64,000 bases of DNA from Phocaeicola vulgatus ATCC 8482 (GTDB taxonomy: Bacteria > Bacteroidota > Bacteroidia > Bacteroidales > Bacteroidaceae), in assembly GCF_000012825.1 (NCBI RefSeq), contig NC_009614.1:4526001-4590000 (forward strand), written 5' to 3'. Numbering within the stretch: the stretch's first letter is position 1; every line of letters starts with the position of its first letter. Under the pieces are notes generated by a model. The model did no database searches and had not been told where the DNA came from. It worked only from the letters and a program-made list of their open reading frames with translations. This document shows, in pieces, positions 9,109 through 18,795 of the stretch. The position numbers and the translations under genes are program-made.

Positions 9109-10275
9109 TTAGACCTCAGATATTACCTGGCCATTTTTTAACAAACTATTGAATATATTATTAATACATTTTTGCGGAATCTTCTCTTGCTCTAGACGTA
9201 GGTTGTGAAACTTGACATGATCGTACAGTGCGGCTTCCGCAGGGGTAAGATGGAGAGGCTTTGATACATTGCTTGGTGTGCCTTTGTCGCCTTCAAAATA
9301 TGTGTCAAAGGTAGTGCGATCCATCAGAAGGCTTTGTGTCTGGGGAAAATAACTGCGGAACTGCGAAAGAATTTCGAAGCCCTGTGCATCAATGTCGCCC
9401 CAATAATATAGTGAAGCGTGCCGCATGAACGGAACGGACTTGAGGATGCCAATGGTGAATCCATGCCCCCAAATCAGCAGACTTCCTGCCAACTTGGGAA
9501 AAGTCAGGAAGTTGATTTTATTCTCCACCACAAACACCTTTTGCACAGGCAACGACAACGCACAGAACTGACTCTGAGGCATCGTAAGATCGTCTACACC
9601 AGAAAAGTATTCATTCGCAATCGATGCTTCCAGCACACGAATCCGCACCCATGACTCATCGTATCGCAATCCAAAGCGCTTCTCGAACACCTTCTCATCC
9701 GAACAAACATGCTCTACAATGACAATATCCAGCAACTCACGAAGCACTCCCTTGTTACGTTCAATAAACTTGGTATGCACCTCAATGGGCAATTCACGAA
9801 TGTACAACCTAGGACAAGGGTTTGCCACAAAATAGCGCAAAACTTTCAGCAAATCAGACCAAAAGGAAGCATTTTCCACCACCTTCAGCGGATAGCGTTC
9901 CACCCATGAACGAAGCTGCGGAAACTCATCAAGCAACATTGCCACATCCTTACGAAACTGTGATACTTCACCACACTTCTGCAAGAAGCGCTCAATGTCC
10001 GATGCACTCTCGAATAACACGCGCTCAGGCAGATCCTGTTCGCCCAATGCTTTCGTTTTCACTGTTTTCCACTCAATCGTGTAACCAAAGCCCTTCACCT
10101 CTTTCGATTGCGAACGGATGTCCGTCAGTTCACGTTGATACTCGTCCATCGATGCGCTAGCCTTCTTGTCGCAAGGGATCACAATTGGCTCAAACTCAGA
10201 GCCAGCTACCACCGAACGCAAATAATCTACATACTTGCGTTCAGTCTTCTTACGTATTTCTACTGCCGTTATCAT
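9109..10275 (-). CDS. jetD: Wadjet subunit JetD, TOPRIM nuclease
   Basis: The 388-residue protein has the JetD layout: an N-terminal DUF3322-like part and a C-terminal DUF2220/TOPRIM part. The TOPRIM core is visible as LYYWGDIDAQGFEIL (about residues 287-301), with the DxD metal-binding pair, and the later RLEQEKIP. In Wadjet, JetD cuts circular plasmid DNA after the SMC-like JetABC complex has extruded a loop. The start codon overlaps the end of jetC by 4 nt, consistent with translational coupling. Length and gene order match a type I Wadjet system. Confidence 0.9.
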   Translation of the reverse strand: MITAVEIRKKTERKYVDYLRSVVAGSEFEPIVIPCDKKASASMDEYQRELTDIRSQSKEVKGFGYTIEWKTVKTKALGEQDLPERVLFESASDIERFLQKCGEVSQFRKDVAMLLDEFPQLRSWVERYPLKVVENASFWSDLLKVLRYFVANPCPRLYIRELPIEVHTKFIERNKGVLRELLDIVIVEHVCSDEKVFEKRFGLRYDESWVRIRVLEASIANEYFSGVDDLTMPQSQFCALSLPVQKVFVVENKINFLTFPKLAGSLLIWGHGFTIGILKSVPFMRHASLYYWGDIDAQGFEILSQFRSYFPQTQSLLMDRTTFDTYFEGDKGTPSNVSKPLHLTPAEAALYDHVKFHNLRLEQEKIPQKCINNIFNSLLKNGQVISEV

Positions 10276-13200
10276 ACTTCCATACTCCTTTCACGTTCTG
10301 CCTTAAACTCACTGATAGGCATATTATAGAGCACAGAACAGTTGCCCTTGCGCTCCACATAATGCACATACGAAATATCGTTCTCCACGATGTGAATATT
10401 GTCGCTCGGAGTCACCACGAGCAACTGCAGATGGAGTTGTTTGCAGAGCGAAATCAGATAGCGTGCCTTGTCCTCGTCCTGTGCGCGAAAAGCTTCATCT
10501 ATTGCAATGAAGCGGAACGAAGAATCTAATCCACTCTTGGTTAATCCGAACTGGTAAGCGATAGCCGATCCCAGAATCGTGTATGTTAATTGTGCTTTCT
10601 CGCCACCAGACAGCTGCCCCATCGCCTCATAGGTGTTACGCTTCTGCCCATCGTCTTGGTAAAACTCCTCCGACTTATATGTGTACCATCCACGCACATC
10701 CATCACCGACTTTCGCCATGATTCGACCTGTAAGCGAGACATCAGCGGTTCAATATGCTGTTCGAAATGAATCTTGCTTCCATCGATTGTTGAATTCATC
10801 TCATGAATATTAGGTATTGCACTGCTCAGCAGGTTTTGAAACTCCTTCACATCCACATTCAATCGTTTGGTTGCTACCAACTGGATATAAGTCTTTGGAG
10901 CATCTTTGAAATCAATGCCTATAAGATACGAATTCAATTGGTCGATGGTCTTGGTGATAGACTGACACCAGTTTTGGAAGAATACATTGAATGCACTGAC
11001 TTTGTTGATGATATTCTCCTGCAAATACTTGTTGAAGCGCGATTCAAACCCTGGTAAATCTTCGTCAAGCAATCGTTGGTAATAGGCCTGATATTCGCCC
11101 ATAAACTCCACGGCTTCGGGCAAACGGCTCACATCCGAACGCCAATCGTGATACTTCATGGTAATTTCCTCTGCGGGATTCTTGAAGCGATAAATCAGGT
11201 TCTTCAAATCGCTATTCTTGCGACTCTTCGTTTCACGCTGTTTCTGCAAAGCTAAATCGATCTCATGTTGTAACGTGTCACGCTTTCCGTTCAAATCCTC
11301 CAATGCCACATTCAGTAAATCTGTGTGTTGCGACTCAAAAGTATCCGTATCAACTACGCCTATTTGAGCCAAAGCTGAATTACTTTCGTTTCTCCTTTCT
11401 TTGAGCTTATTCTCACGATTCTCCGATAATGTTTTCTTTTTGATAGCTTCATTGTTCTCATCATCAAGTAAACCGATTTCTTTTCTCACCCCCGCCAATT
11501 GCTCCTGTAAAATCTTCACCCGATTATTGGCTTCCTCCAGTTGTCGTTTCTGTTCTTGCTTTTGCTGAATGACTAGTACACACGACTGCCAGTCGATATC
11601 ATCAAATTTATCGTATTTACTAAACAGCGTCAAATAGGTTTCCCGCTTCTTCTGAGCATTCTTTATGTCTTCCTCTAGCTTACGGACTTTAGCTGCTGTC
11701 ATCTTTTCTTCCTGCTGCAACTGACGCACCTCTGCCTGTAACACGGCAATTTTCTCCTTGTTATCCCAGCCAAGCACATAGTGTTCCTTGCCTCGTATCT
11801 CTGGTCGGTCGTCTTTCTCATGCTTACCACCTCTCGCCTTTATCAGCCCCTCTTTTGTTACTGCTTTCTCTTGCAGATGGTTGAAGTCCGCAAGCGAATC
11901 AACACAACTATAGTTGAACTCAGCAAATAACCTGTCCTCAAGCCAATCCAAATACAAACACATTGGCTTGTATTCAAGCTTACGGAGCAACGAATCCGCT
12001 TTCAATGTCCTATCCTCAAACTCACGAATAGTCTCTGCGCCCTGGTATCGCTGATACACGATACGACCTCGCAGATTATGACCATTCACATACTCATTTA
12101 CCTGCTTGTAATACTTCTCCGGCACTACCAACCGCAATGCAAAATTGTGAAGAATACGCTCAATGGAATATTCCCAATCACGCTCATCATCCTTCACACA
12201 TATCAGTTCACCAATGAATGGAATCTCTTCGGTAGTTGCACCAACAGCTTCCAGTATCTCATCACGAATCTCAGCCACACGACCGGATATATTGTTCTTA
12301 TGCTGCTGCAGATAGCGTATGGTGGCCATTCGTTCTTCTATGTTGCTACTGATTTCATCCTGACGGTTTTGTGCCTGACGCTTCTCTTCCATAAGTTGCC
12401 TGTCAATCGTCACTTGCAGAGCATCTTTCTCGCGTTTGGCGGTCGCACGATTAATTTCGAATACCTCTACATCAGGACTTTGTTCCATCTTCACCAGCTT
12501 TGCCAACTTATCGTATTCTTCGGCTTTGGCCTTGCGGTTATCACGTATCCTCACTCTCTGATTGATTTCCTTTTCAATTTCATGTATCTGCTGACCCACC
12601 TCGTCCTTCTCAATAGCCACCGTCAAGCGCATTTGCTCTTGTTCCAGCTCACCCTTCTGCACCTTCAACTCCTTCAACCTATCTTCCAGTTTCCTCAAGT
12701 CGCTCTTGCAGCACACCAACTCCTTGTCGCACAAATCCACCGTTCGCGCAGCAAACCAATAGGCTGCCACACTCTTCTCCTGCTCCATTTCAACTATGCG
12801 TATGTCTATCTCCTTCAGTTCCTCTGTCAATGCATTGATAGGTTCCAGTTGGGCAATCTGCTCCTTCACCTTATCGATATTAGTCTTAGCCTCCATCAGA
12901 TTTTGGAAGTTGTCCTTCAGTTCCTGATACTTCTCCTCAGCCGGCAGTTCCTCGAGCATATTCGTACGAATAAAACTGTCCAGATCGTCCAACACTTTCA
13001 CACCCACTATCTGATTGAAGAGTGTAAGCGCCTTGTCCGAACGCATACCGAAGAGGGTTATCATCTTTTCGCCATATGCCACCGGACCATCAAAAAACTC
13101 TATCGTGCGTTTTGTTTCATTCGTATTGTATTTTTTCGTCAGTCGCTTGCGCCAATCGCCATGCAAGTCAAACTCTGAAAAGTCACGCTCTATAGTCAAC

Positions 13201-13673
13201 GACTCTCGGGCTACACCAAACAGTACCTTTAGTTCCTCGCCAGTGTAGTAGCGCACCTGAAACAGCGTCACCACGCGCTTGTCCACATTGCAGAACGATG
13301 CAAGCAATACCGAACGAGCCCCTTTGTCGCGCAATCTCAGCGTGGTTGTGCTCGCTGCACCCTCCTGCTGCTGATTGCCATAGTTGCCAAAGAAGTACGA
13401 TTCCTCTGTACGGTTGCCCTTCTTCTCCACACCCGATGATTGATTGTAAAATCGTTGGCGCTTCAGTGGCACCATCAGCGTGAGCAGAGCATCTATCAGC
13501 GTACTCTTGCCCGAGGCGTTTGCTCCGGTCAATAGCGAGTTGTTACCATGCAAATTCATATGGTACACTTTTTTGTCAAAGGTTCCCCAATTCCACACTT
13601 CCAAATAGTCAAGCTTAAAGCCTGCCACTTCCGAACTGGTATTAAATAGGTTCATCTGCTGCATTATAGTCAT
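10272..13673 (-). CDS. jetC: Wadjet subunit JetC, MukB-like SMC ATPase
   Basis: The 1133-residue SMC-type motor of Wadjet. Walker A is GANASGKS at residues 50-57, two long coiled coils run through the middle, the ABC signature is LSGGEKAQL, and Walker B is FIAIDEAF near the C terminus. JetC dimers with JetA and JetB extrude DNA loops and hand small circular plasmids to JetD for cutting. The gene overlaps jetB by 32 nt and jetD by 4 nt. Start choice is open among M1, M4 and M7, all within 18 nt. A long reading frame on the opposite strand (12078-13178) is an artefact of the coiled-coil codons. Confidence 0.93.
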   Translation of the reverse strand: MTIMQQMNLFNTSSEVAGFKLDYLEVWNWGTFDKKVYHMNLHGNNSLLTGANASGKSTLIDALLTLMVPLKRQRFYNQSSGVEKKGNRTEESYFFGNYGNQQQEGAASTTTLRLRDKGARSVLLASFCNVDKRVVTLFQVRYYTGEELKVLFGVARESLTIERDFSEFDLHGDWRKRLTKKYNTNETKRTIEFFDGPVAYGEKMITLFGMRSDKALTLFNQIVGVKVLDDLDSFIRTNMLEELPAEEKYQELKDNFQNLMEAKTNIDKVKEQIAQLEPINALTEELKEIDIRIVEMEQEKSVAAYWFAARTVDLCDKELVCCKSDLRKLEDRLKELKVQKGELEQEQMRLTVAIEKDEVGQQIHEIEKEINQRVRIRDNRKAKAEEYDKLAKLVKMEQSPDVEVFEINRATAKREKDALQVTIDRQLMEEKRQAQNRQDEISSNIEERMATIRYLQQHKNNISGRVAEIRDEILEAVGATTEEIPFIGELICVKDDERDWEYSIERILHNFALRLVVPEKYYKQVNEYVNGHNLRGRIVYQRYQGAETIREFEDRTLKADSLLRKLEYKPMCLYLDWLEDRLFAEFNYSCVDSLADFNHLQEKAVTKEGLIKARGGKHEKDDRPEIRGKEHYVLGWDNKEKIAVLQAEVRQLQQEEKMTAAKVRKLEEDIKNAQKKRETYLTLFSKYDKFDDIDWQSCVLVIQQKQEQKRQLEEANNRVKILQEQLAGVRKEIGLLDDENNEAIKKKTLSENRENKLKERRNESNSALAQIGVVDTDTFESQHTDLLNVALEDLNGKRDTLQHEIDLALQKQRETKSRKNSDLKNLIYRFKNPAEEITMKYHDWRSDVSRLPEAVEFMGEYQAYYQRLLDEDLPGFESRFNKYLQENIINKVSAFNVFFQNWCQSITKTIDQLNSYLIGIDFKDAPKTYIQLVATKRLNVDVKEFQNLLSSAIPNIHEMNSTIDGSKIHFEQHIEPLMSRLQVESWRKSVMDVRGWYTYKSEEFYQDDGQKRNTYEAMGQLSGGEKAQLTYTILGSAIAYQFGLTKSGLDSSFRFIAIDEAFRAQDEDKARYLISLCKQLHLQLLVVTPSDNIHIVENDISYVHYVERKGNCSVLYNMPISEFKAERERSMEV

Positions 13674-14226
13674 TAAGTTTGTTTTTAAATTCTAATATAT
13701 CGTCCAGTGTCACCTTATCCTTGATGATGCGATGTATCTTATAGCGCTTCTCACCCTCAATATGCTTTGCTTCCACCAGGAAACCAAAGCCTGCTATGCT
13801 GTCTATATAGCGGTCAAGATCTTTCTCAAACTTGGCACGATTGAATGTGGCGGGAAGAAACAATTCTGCCTCTTCCTTTATTTCAGTAGCAGTTACATAC
13901 TTGTCCGAAGCCTGCGACTCTGTTGGATTGCTGTCGAAGTCTTCGAGTATCTGCCTCAACACGATGAGTATCACCGAAACCTCAAAACCATACGACCTTC
14001 TCGACACCATGTTCAATGTTTTGTCTTCGTCCAATTTCATTTGCTTGACAAAGGCAAAACCTTCATCCTTTTTCACGATGAGTTCCAGTCCCATCACACT
14101 GATATAGTCCTGAATCTCGCTTTGGTAGTCGAGTAAATCATTCCAAACTACATCGTCTTTCTCTACGATGCCTTTCAACAGTTTCACTACAGCCCTGCTG
14201 TATGGTTGTATATTTGCTGCGTTCAT
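13642..14226 (-). CDS. jetB: Wadjet subunit JetB (DUF4194, MukE-like)
   Basis: A 194-residue DUF4194 protein, the small winged-helix (kite-type) subunit that bridges JetA and JetC, like MukE in the MukBEF condensin. Recognisable features are the N-terminal SRAVVKLLKGIVEKDD segment and the C-terminal HRIIKDKVTLDDI segment. It overlaps jetA by 4 nt (ATGA) and jetC by 32 nt. Its position between DUF3375 and SMC genes confirms the identity. Confidence 0.88.
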   Translation of the reverse strand: MNAANIQPYSRAVVKLLKGIVEKDDVVWNDLLDYQSEIQDYISVMGLELIVKKDEGFAFVKQMKLDEDKTLNMVSRRSYGFEVSVILIVLRQILEDFDSNPTESQASDKYVTATEIKEEAELFLPATFNRAKFEKDLDRYIDSIAGFGFLVEAKHIEGEKRYKIHRIIKDKVTLDDILEFKNKLNDYNAADEPI

Positions 14227-15671
14227 CTTGTTATTATAATTTCGGGAATTGATATGGTTTTATTTTCTGTAAAAATAATATGTTGCTGGCGTTCTTCGCT
14301 TACCACCGTCTTATATTCCTTCAGCACGCCAATGTATCCAAACACTTCCGACAGACCTTTCTCCACGCCTTCGTTCCGCTCTATCACCTCTGCCAGGGTC
14401 GTCTGCTGTCTGTCGTTCAACACCTCGTTGATGCGGTCTCTCAGCACCTTTCGGTCGATGTGATACGGATTGTAGAGTTTACCAATACTCTCCAAATCAG
14501 CCAGACTCAGTCCGGCTATGTCAGGCTTATCCTTATACACAGTTTCTTTTACAGGTGTGAGGGTAAGAGGGCACTCCAGCGGCAGATTGATGTCAATGGT
14601 TTCGTATTCAAGCGAAGCATCTGGCTTTTCTTTCCGTCTGCTGGCTTCGATGAGTAGTTTCTTTATATCGTTGATTACTTGCTTTGTCGCCTCAGCATTC
14701 ATATGTCCGTTCTGGCGAATGATTCGACTCAGTTTCTCGCTCATGCGGTCGTTGGTTTTCGCAACCTTCTCACCAGCGTCAAACAGATGCTTTTTCATTT
14801 CCTTGAGAAACATGTCATGTGCATCAATGCCTCTATTTTCCAGCGTTTTGTAGAGTGCACCAGCCAACTCGTCCCATTCTTTCTGCAGATCGGCCGAGAG
14901 CAGAAACTCCCAAAATGCATAGAAACTTTTGCCTTGTTGCGATTGTTTTAGTTCGCCATATGCATCAAAGATGTAGTTCAACAAAGCTTTCTTCTCTGCA
15001 TTTTCTGTCTGACGTTCGTATATCTCTTTGATAATCCCCTTAAAGTTGTCATCCACCTCTTTGAAATCGCTCAGCAGTTCCTTCGCCAGTTTGTTCAAAC
15101 TGTTGTATCGTGGTTCTATCTGGTAGTCCTCGTAAACCTCGACCTCTTCGCCCATCTCCAGCCGCTGAATCTGATGCTCTATCTCCATTTTTTTGGTTCG
15201 AAGCAATTCTAGTCGCTTCTCACGGTCCTCGTTCGAGTATTCCACCAATTCCTTCAGTTGGGAAAACAGTGTCTTGAACTTTGATTCAGTACCGATGTAA
15301 TCTTCTTTTTTCAAGCTCACCACCCAATCTATCAATTTGCTTGTGTGTGACGAAATCTCGTATATCACCTCTCCCTCTTCGTTCTGATAATTGGTCAAGA
15401 ATCCCTTGTCTGTCCAGTCTTTGATGAGCCGTTTCGCTTTCTGTTCGTTAGACTCTACTAGTCTCGTCATTTCAGAATCATCCTCCACCAACGTATTTTC
15501 CTGCTCATCCAGTCGGTTCTCCAGTAGCATGTGCAAGCGTTCCTGCATTATAGCCGCCTGTCCTTCAAACGCTTCAATGACAAAAGACAAGAAGAAATCC
15601 ACACTTCTTGATTTTATGAGTCGTACGCTTGGTGACTCTCGTAATATTTGTGTTATTTCTTCTACTTGCAT
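14223..15671 (-). CDS. jetA: Wadjet subunit JetA (DUF3375, MukF-like kleisin)
   Basis: The first gene of the operon encodes a 482-residue DUF3375 protein, the kleisin that closes the JetC ring. The N-terminal RESPSVRLIKSRSVDFFLSF is typical of the family, and a coiled-coil stretch follows around residues 150-200. It overlaps jetB by 4 nt. Upstream (15672-15790) there is a 119-nt gap after the rloB-like gene, which should contain the operon promoter. I see no -7 element good enough to name. Confidence 0.9.
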   Translation of the reverse strand: MQVEEITQILRESPSVRLIKSRSVDFFLSFVIEAFEGQAAIMQERLHMLLENRLDEQENTLVEDDSEMTRLVESNEQKAKRLIKDWTDKGFLTNYQNEEGEVIYEISSHTSKLIDWVVSLKKEDYIGTESKFKTLFSQLKELVEYSNEDREKRLELLRTKKMEIEHQIQRLEMGEEVEVYEDYQIEPRYNSLNKLAKELLSDFKEVDDNFKGIIKEIYERQTENAEKKALLNYIFDAYGELKQSQQGKSFYAFWEFLLSADLQKEWDELAGALYKTLENRGIDAHDMFLKEMKKHLFDAGEKVAKTNDRMSEKLSRIIRQNGHMNAEATKQVINDIKKLLIEASRRKEKPDASLEYETIDINLPLECPLTLTPVKETVYKDKPDIAGLSLADLESIGKLYNPYHIDRKVLRDRINEVLNDRQQTTLAEVIERNEGVEKGLSEVFGYIGVLKEYKTVVSEERQQHIIFTENKTISIPEIIITR

Positions 15672-15790
15672 AAATGTTATTCGAAATTATTTTGTTTAAA
15701 ATCCATCAGTGTCTTAAATATTACATTCAAACACTTTTAAGGTGTTATTTATCTTTACACACAAAACACCACCATTGAATCATTGAAGTT

Positions 15791-16504
15791 CTATAATTCA
15801 TTTTCCCCAATCCTTGCGATCAGTTCAGCATTCAGTTTCTCATCTCGTCCCAACAATTGCCGTACAAGCTGATAAATCGTAGTGCAAGGATTTTGATTTG
15901 CATAACGTGAATCTGCATATTCTAAATGCTTCGCTTCCGCATACCGCAAGGCGGACTCCATTGAGCCGTAAGTAGTCATTATCTTATAATTGTTAGGATC
16001 TTTCTTGGCGTATCTGTACTTTTTCTTCGATTTATATTTCGGAGAAGCATTTACAGCTGTTGAAATCTTCTCTTCATAATCCTTTCGAGACACTCCTGTT
16101 ATTACATTCTGAAAATGATATAGATACCACAATTCGAATGCTTCATTACTCCAGGCTACCTCAATGCTATTTTTTTGTCCCATCGCAATGGCTTCGTTGA
16201 AATCCTTTGCAGGAAATTCATCCCTATCGAAAACAGCCCAAACACGGTCATAGTTATTCTTATTTTTAAGATCAATGGCCTTCTCCACAACATCTTTTGT
16301 TCCACGCCCAAGCCCTTTAACCTCGATGTCATATACAATTACCCCCTGTTGCTTTTCGGCAAAAGCTTCAAAGTAATTAGGTTCAGTCTTTGTCCCTTCG
16401 CACACAATTAACACAGAGCAACGTATGACTTTCTGTTCTCTCTTTTGCGATTGCCTCCTAAATTTTGAAGAAGCATTATCTATCTTTATTCTCTTTGCTG
16501 CCAT
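15791..16504 (-). CDS. RloB-like TOPRIM-fold protein
   Basis: A 237-residue RloB family protein. LIVCEGTKTEPNYFEAF (about residues 32-48) holds the first acidic residue of a TOPRIM-like fold. RVWAVFDRDEFP (about 104-115) holds the DxD pair, and VAWSNEAFELWYLYHF is the RloB signature. It lies 12 nt after the ATPase gene on the same strand, giving the RloA-RloB arrangement seen in defence islands and inside some type I restriction loci. By analogy with ATPase plus TOPRIM systems such as PARIS and OLD/Gabija it may be a nuclease effector gated by the ATPase; that is inference. Confidence 0.8.
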   Translation of the reverse strand: MAAKRIKIDNASSKFRRQSQKREQKVIRCSVLIVCEGTKTEPNYFEAFAEKQQGVIVYDIEVKGLGRGTKDVVEKAIDLKNKNNYDRVWAVFDRDEFPAKDFNEAIAMGQKNSIEVAWSNEAFELWYLYHFQNVITGVSRKDYEEKISTAVNASPKYKSKKKYRYAKKDPNNYKIMTTYGSMESALRYAEAKHLEYADSRYANQNPCTTIYQLVRQLLGRDEKLNAELIARIGENEL

Positions 16505-16516
16505 AGCCTTACATTA

Positions 16517-17788
16517 TTAATCATTCAATATATAAGGAATGGCACCATAACGACCGGCGATATAGTTTTTCTCATAATTTGCATCATTACGAGGTTTGGT
16601 CCCGTCTGGGAGTACGATATCAATCAGACTATACAAATCCGTCTGCTCTTTAGAATCTTTCTCCGTGAACCATATCTGGTCTCGTCTTAAAATTTTCTGA
16701 GAAAGTAAGTGCGTATCGTGGGTAGTGAATATCAATTGGGCATTCTTTGGATTTGTTTCCGGATTATTGAATAATTCAATAATATACTGAGAAATCAGAG
16801 GGTGCATTTTTGCATCCAGCTCATCGATGACAAGCACGCTCCCAGAATAAAGCGTTTCGAATATCGGTCCCGAAAGATCAAATAACTTATTTGTACCGGA
16901 AGATTCCCTATCTTCAAACGAGAAGTTAATTGTACCTACTATATTACCTTTATCTGAATATACGTTATGTATAGAATCCAACTCAATACTCTTCTTGCCT
17001 TGCGTTTCTCTTTGGAAGAGTGCTCGTAATTCCATAGGCAAGTCCTGAGGAATATTGGGTTCTTCCTCATGAGTAAGAATGTTGTTAAATCCAAGTCTCA
17101 ATTTCTGGAAGAAGTTGAGAGCATCAACACTCAAAGATTCTTTTTTGTGAAAAAATAATTTTGAATATGCTCTATATTGTTGATTATTCAATCCAGAAAT
17201 CACATTAAAGTCCGATTGAAACCAAGAAATAACCTGACGAGATATTTCACCGCCTAACTGTTGGCATAATGACAGGAACAAACGGTTGTCATTGGTCTTT
17301 TCTTCATATCCGACTCCTTCCGGGAAATTATTCTCATCTACACAAATCCCATCTTCGTTTCTTACGAACATCATCTGCTCTTTAGAACGAGGTGTTGTTT
17401 TCCGGAATAACCATTCTTCAACGATACGCTCCAGATTATACCTGAATCCATATCTGTAACAATACTCTCCTTTCAAAAATATAATCTCAAACATAGAGGG
17501 ATGGTGATTGTCCTTCAAAAGAAGAAATGGGTCATATTCCAATTGCTCATTGTCATTTAACTTCACCGACAACAACACGCAACTCGCCATTGCGTGCATC
17601 GCACTGACAAGATTGGATTTCCCACTTGAATTGGCACCATACAGCGCAAGCGAACGAAGCAGAGTATATTTATTGCAGTCAAACAAGTTCGTTTCAGTAC
17701 ATTCTTTCAAAGCTTTATCGGCCTCCAATACTAAGGTCTTTTTCCTATAAAACGACCTGTAATTCTCAACTGTAAATTCAAGTAACAT
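16517..17788 (-). CDS. RloA-like AAA ATPase (AAA_15/AAA_21)
   Basis: An ABC-type ATPase of about 423 residues. It has the P-loop ALYGANSSGKSNLV, the Walker B stretch VLVIDELDAKMH and the switch histidine in IFTTHDTHLLS. I start at MLLEFTVENYRSF (17788) because this is the conserved first strand of the family; the upstream ATG at 17812 would add eight non-conserved residues. It forms a two-gene operon with the RloB-like gene downstream. A TACCTTTG -7 element at 17846-17839 lies about 50 nt upstream. Confidence 0.85.
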   Translation of the reverse strand: MLLEFTVENYRSFYRKKTLVLEADKALKECTETNLFDCNKYTLLRSLALYGANSSGKSNLVSAMHAMASCVLLSVKLNDNEQLEYDPFLLLKDNHHPSMFEIIFLKGEYCYRYGFRYNLERIVEEWLFRKTTPRSKEQMMFVRNEDGICVDENNFPEGVGYEEKTNDNRLFLSLCQQLGGEISRQVISWFQSDFNVISGLNNQQYRAYSKLFFHKKESLSVDALNFFQKLRLGFNNILTHEEEPNIPQDLPMELRALFQRETQGKKSIELDSIHNVYSDKGNIVGTINFSFEDRESSGTNKLFDLSGPIFETLYSGSVLVIDELDAKMHPLISQYIIELFNNPETNPKNAQLIFTTHDTHLLSQKILRRDQIWFTEKDSKEQTDLYSLIDIVLPDGTKPRNDANYEKNYIAGRYGAIPYILND

Positions 17789-17838
17789 ATATCTGACTTT
17801 TAAGTGTTTCAATTATTTTTCATAACTGTTTTCGAGTA

Positions 17839-17901
17839 CAAAGGTACAAAATTCAATTCATACAATGCATATTTTTGAGATATTTTCTCAAAAATATGCA
17901 T
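17839..17901 (-). promoter_or_regulatory. Promoter and 16-bp palindrome upstream of the first ATPase/RloB pair
   Basis: TACCTTTG (17846-17839 on the minus strand) is a good -7 element. Immediately upstream is a perfect inverted repeat: ATGCATATTTTTGAGA (17865-17880) and its complement (17886-17901) around a 5-nt centre. Its position just beyond the -33 region suits an operator, though it could also be a hairpin ending read-through from the broken module upstream. It has no U run. Confidence 0.5.
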
Positions 17902-18045
17902 ACAGCATCTATTACATTTGCTGATTCAAAAAATAACATGCTGAAAATCAGCAGATAATCGTTATCTATACACATAATCATATCCGCATGATTGTGTGCA
18001 AAATTATGTAGAAATGAAATATTGTTGAAATTTCTTTTATGCTGA

Positions 18046-18676
18046 CTAAAGGTACTGAACCATTTCATGCATTTGTGTCGCATACAAGACAGTTATTCTG
18101 TTATCATCCTCAGCATAGTAAGCAATACAGTGTTCTATTCCATTCAACATATTTTCAAATGCCAAACAAGGGTTCAACCCTCCACTGACTAATGTGTTAC
18201 CCAAGGCCTTCATTTTTTTGCTCCGAGTAGTAATAGGTTCTGTTTTCAAGCATCCAAGAACTTTTTCTGGACTATCCAAATAACAATAATACAACCAAAT
18301 CTCAAAACAAGGATTGCTCACGACCCATCTACCTTGTACATCGGTTTGATTACCTTTAAATATTTTCTCCAACTGATCATAGAATTCATCTACATCCGAA
18401 AGGAGAAATACTTTGTCCATAGTATCCAGTTGGAAAAAGCTGCGATTCTATTTTTATTTCTCCTGTCAACTGTATTTATTCCCACTTCTCTTGCATCTGA
18501 TATGGCTGTAATCCTTGTCCTTTTTCAGACATAAATACAACTCTTAAAGAGTTAAGCTCACGCTGTTTAATCAATTCCAGAAGAAAATCCTTTCCCCCCA
18601 GAGAGTACGAATATAAGACTGGTGGAAAGAATCCCTTCAGGCTTTTGGTAAGCAGAAGACACTCCTGATGTTTCAT
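18046..18676 (-). pseudogene. Broken RloB-like partner of the second ATPase
   Basis: Two fragments in different frames appear to be one gene. The N-terminal fragment (18676-18476, 66 residues) stops after MQEKWE. The C-terminal fragment (18420-18046, 124 residues) contains KVFLLSDVDEFYDQ and VVSNPCFEIWLYYCY, which are the DxD and SNPCFE signatures of RloB-like proteins. The open frame of the second fragment can be followed upstream only to a TAG about 30 nt before its ATG. A frameshift and a stop therefore separate the halves. The gene is also much shorter than its intact neighbour, so it is likely dead. Confidence 0.65.
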
Positions 18677-18795
18677 ATACCTGACAATTCTCCTTATTTT
18701 GGGTTATAGACTGATGTACAAGCTATTTAGGAGTTAATCTTGAGTATTTTTTTTGAATATGTAAATTTAGATAAATCCATAACAATATTAACATT

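Noticed and set aside
12078..13178. 366-residue open frame on the plus strand
   Set aside because: It lies antisense within the jetC coiled-coil region, is leucine/histidine-rich without any domain, and is explained by the codon pattern of jetC.
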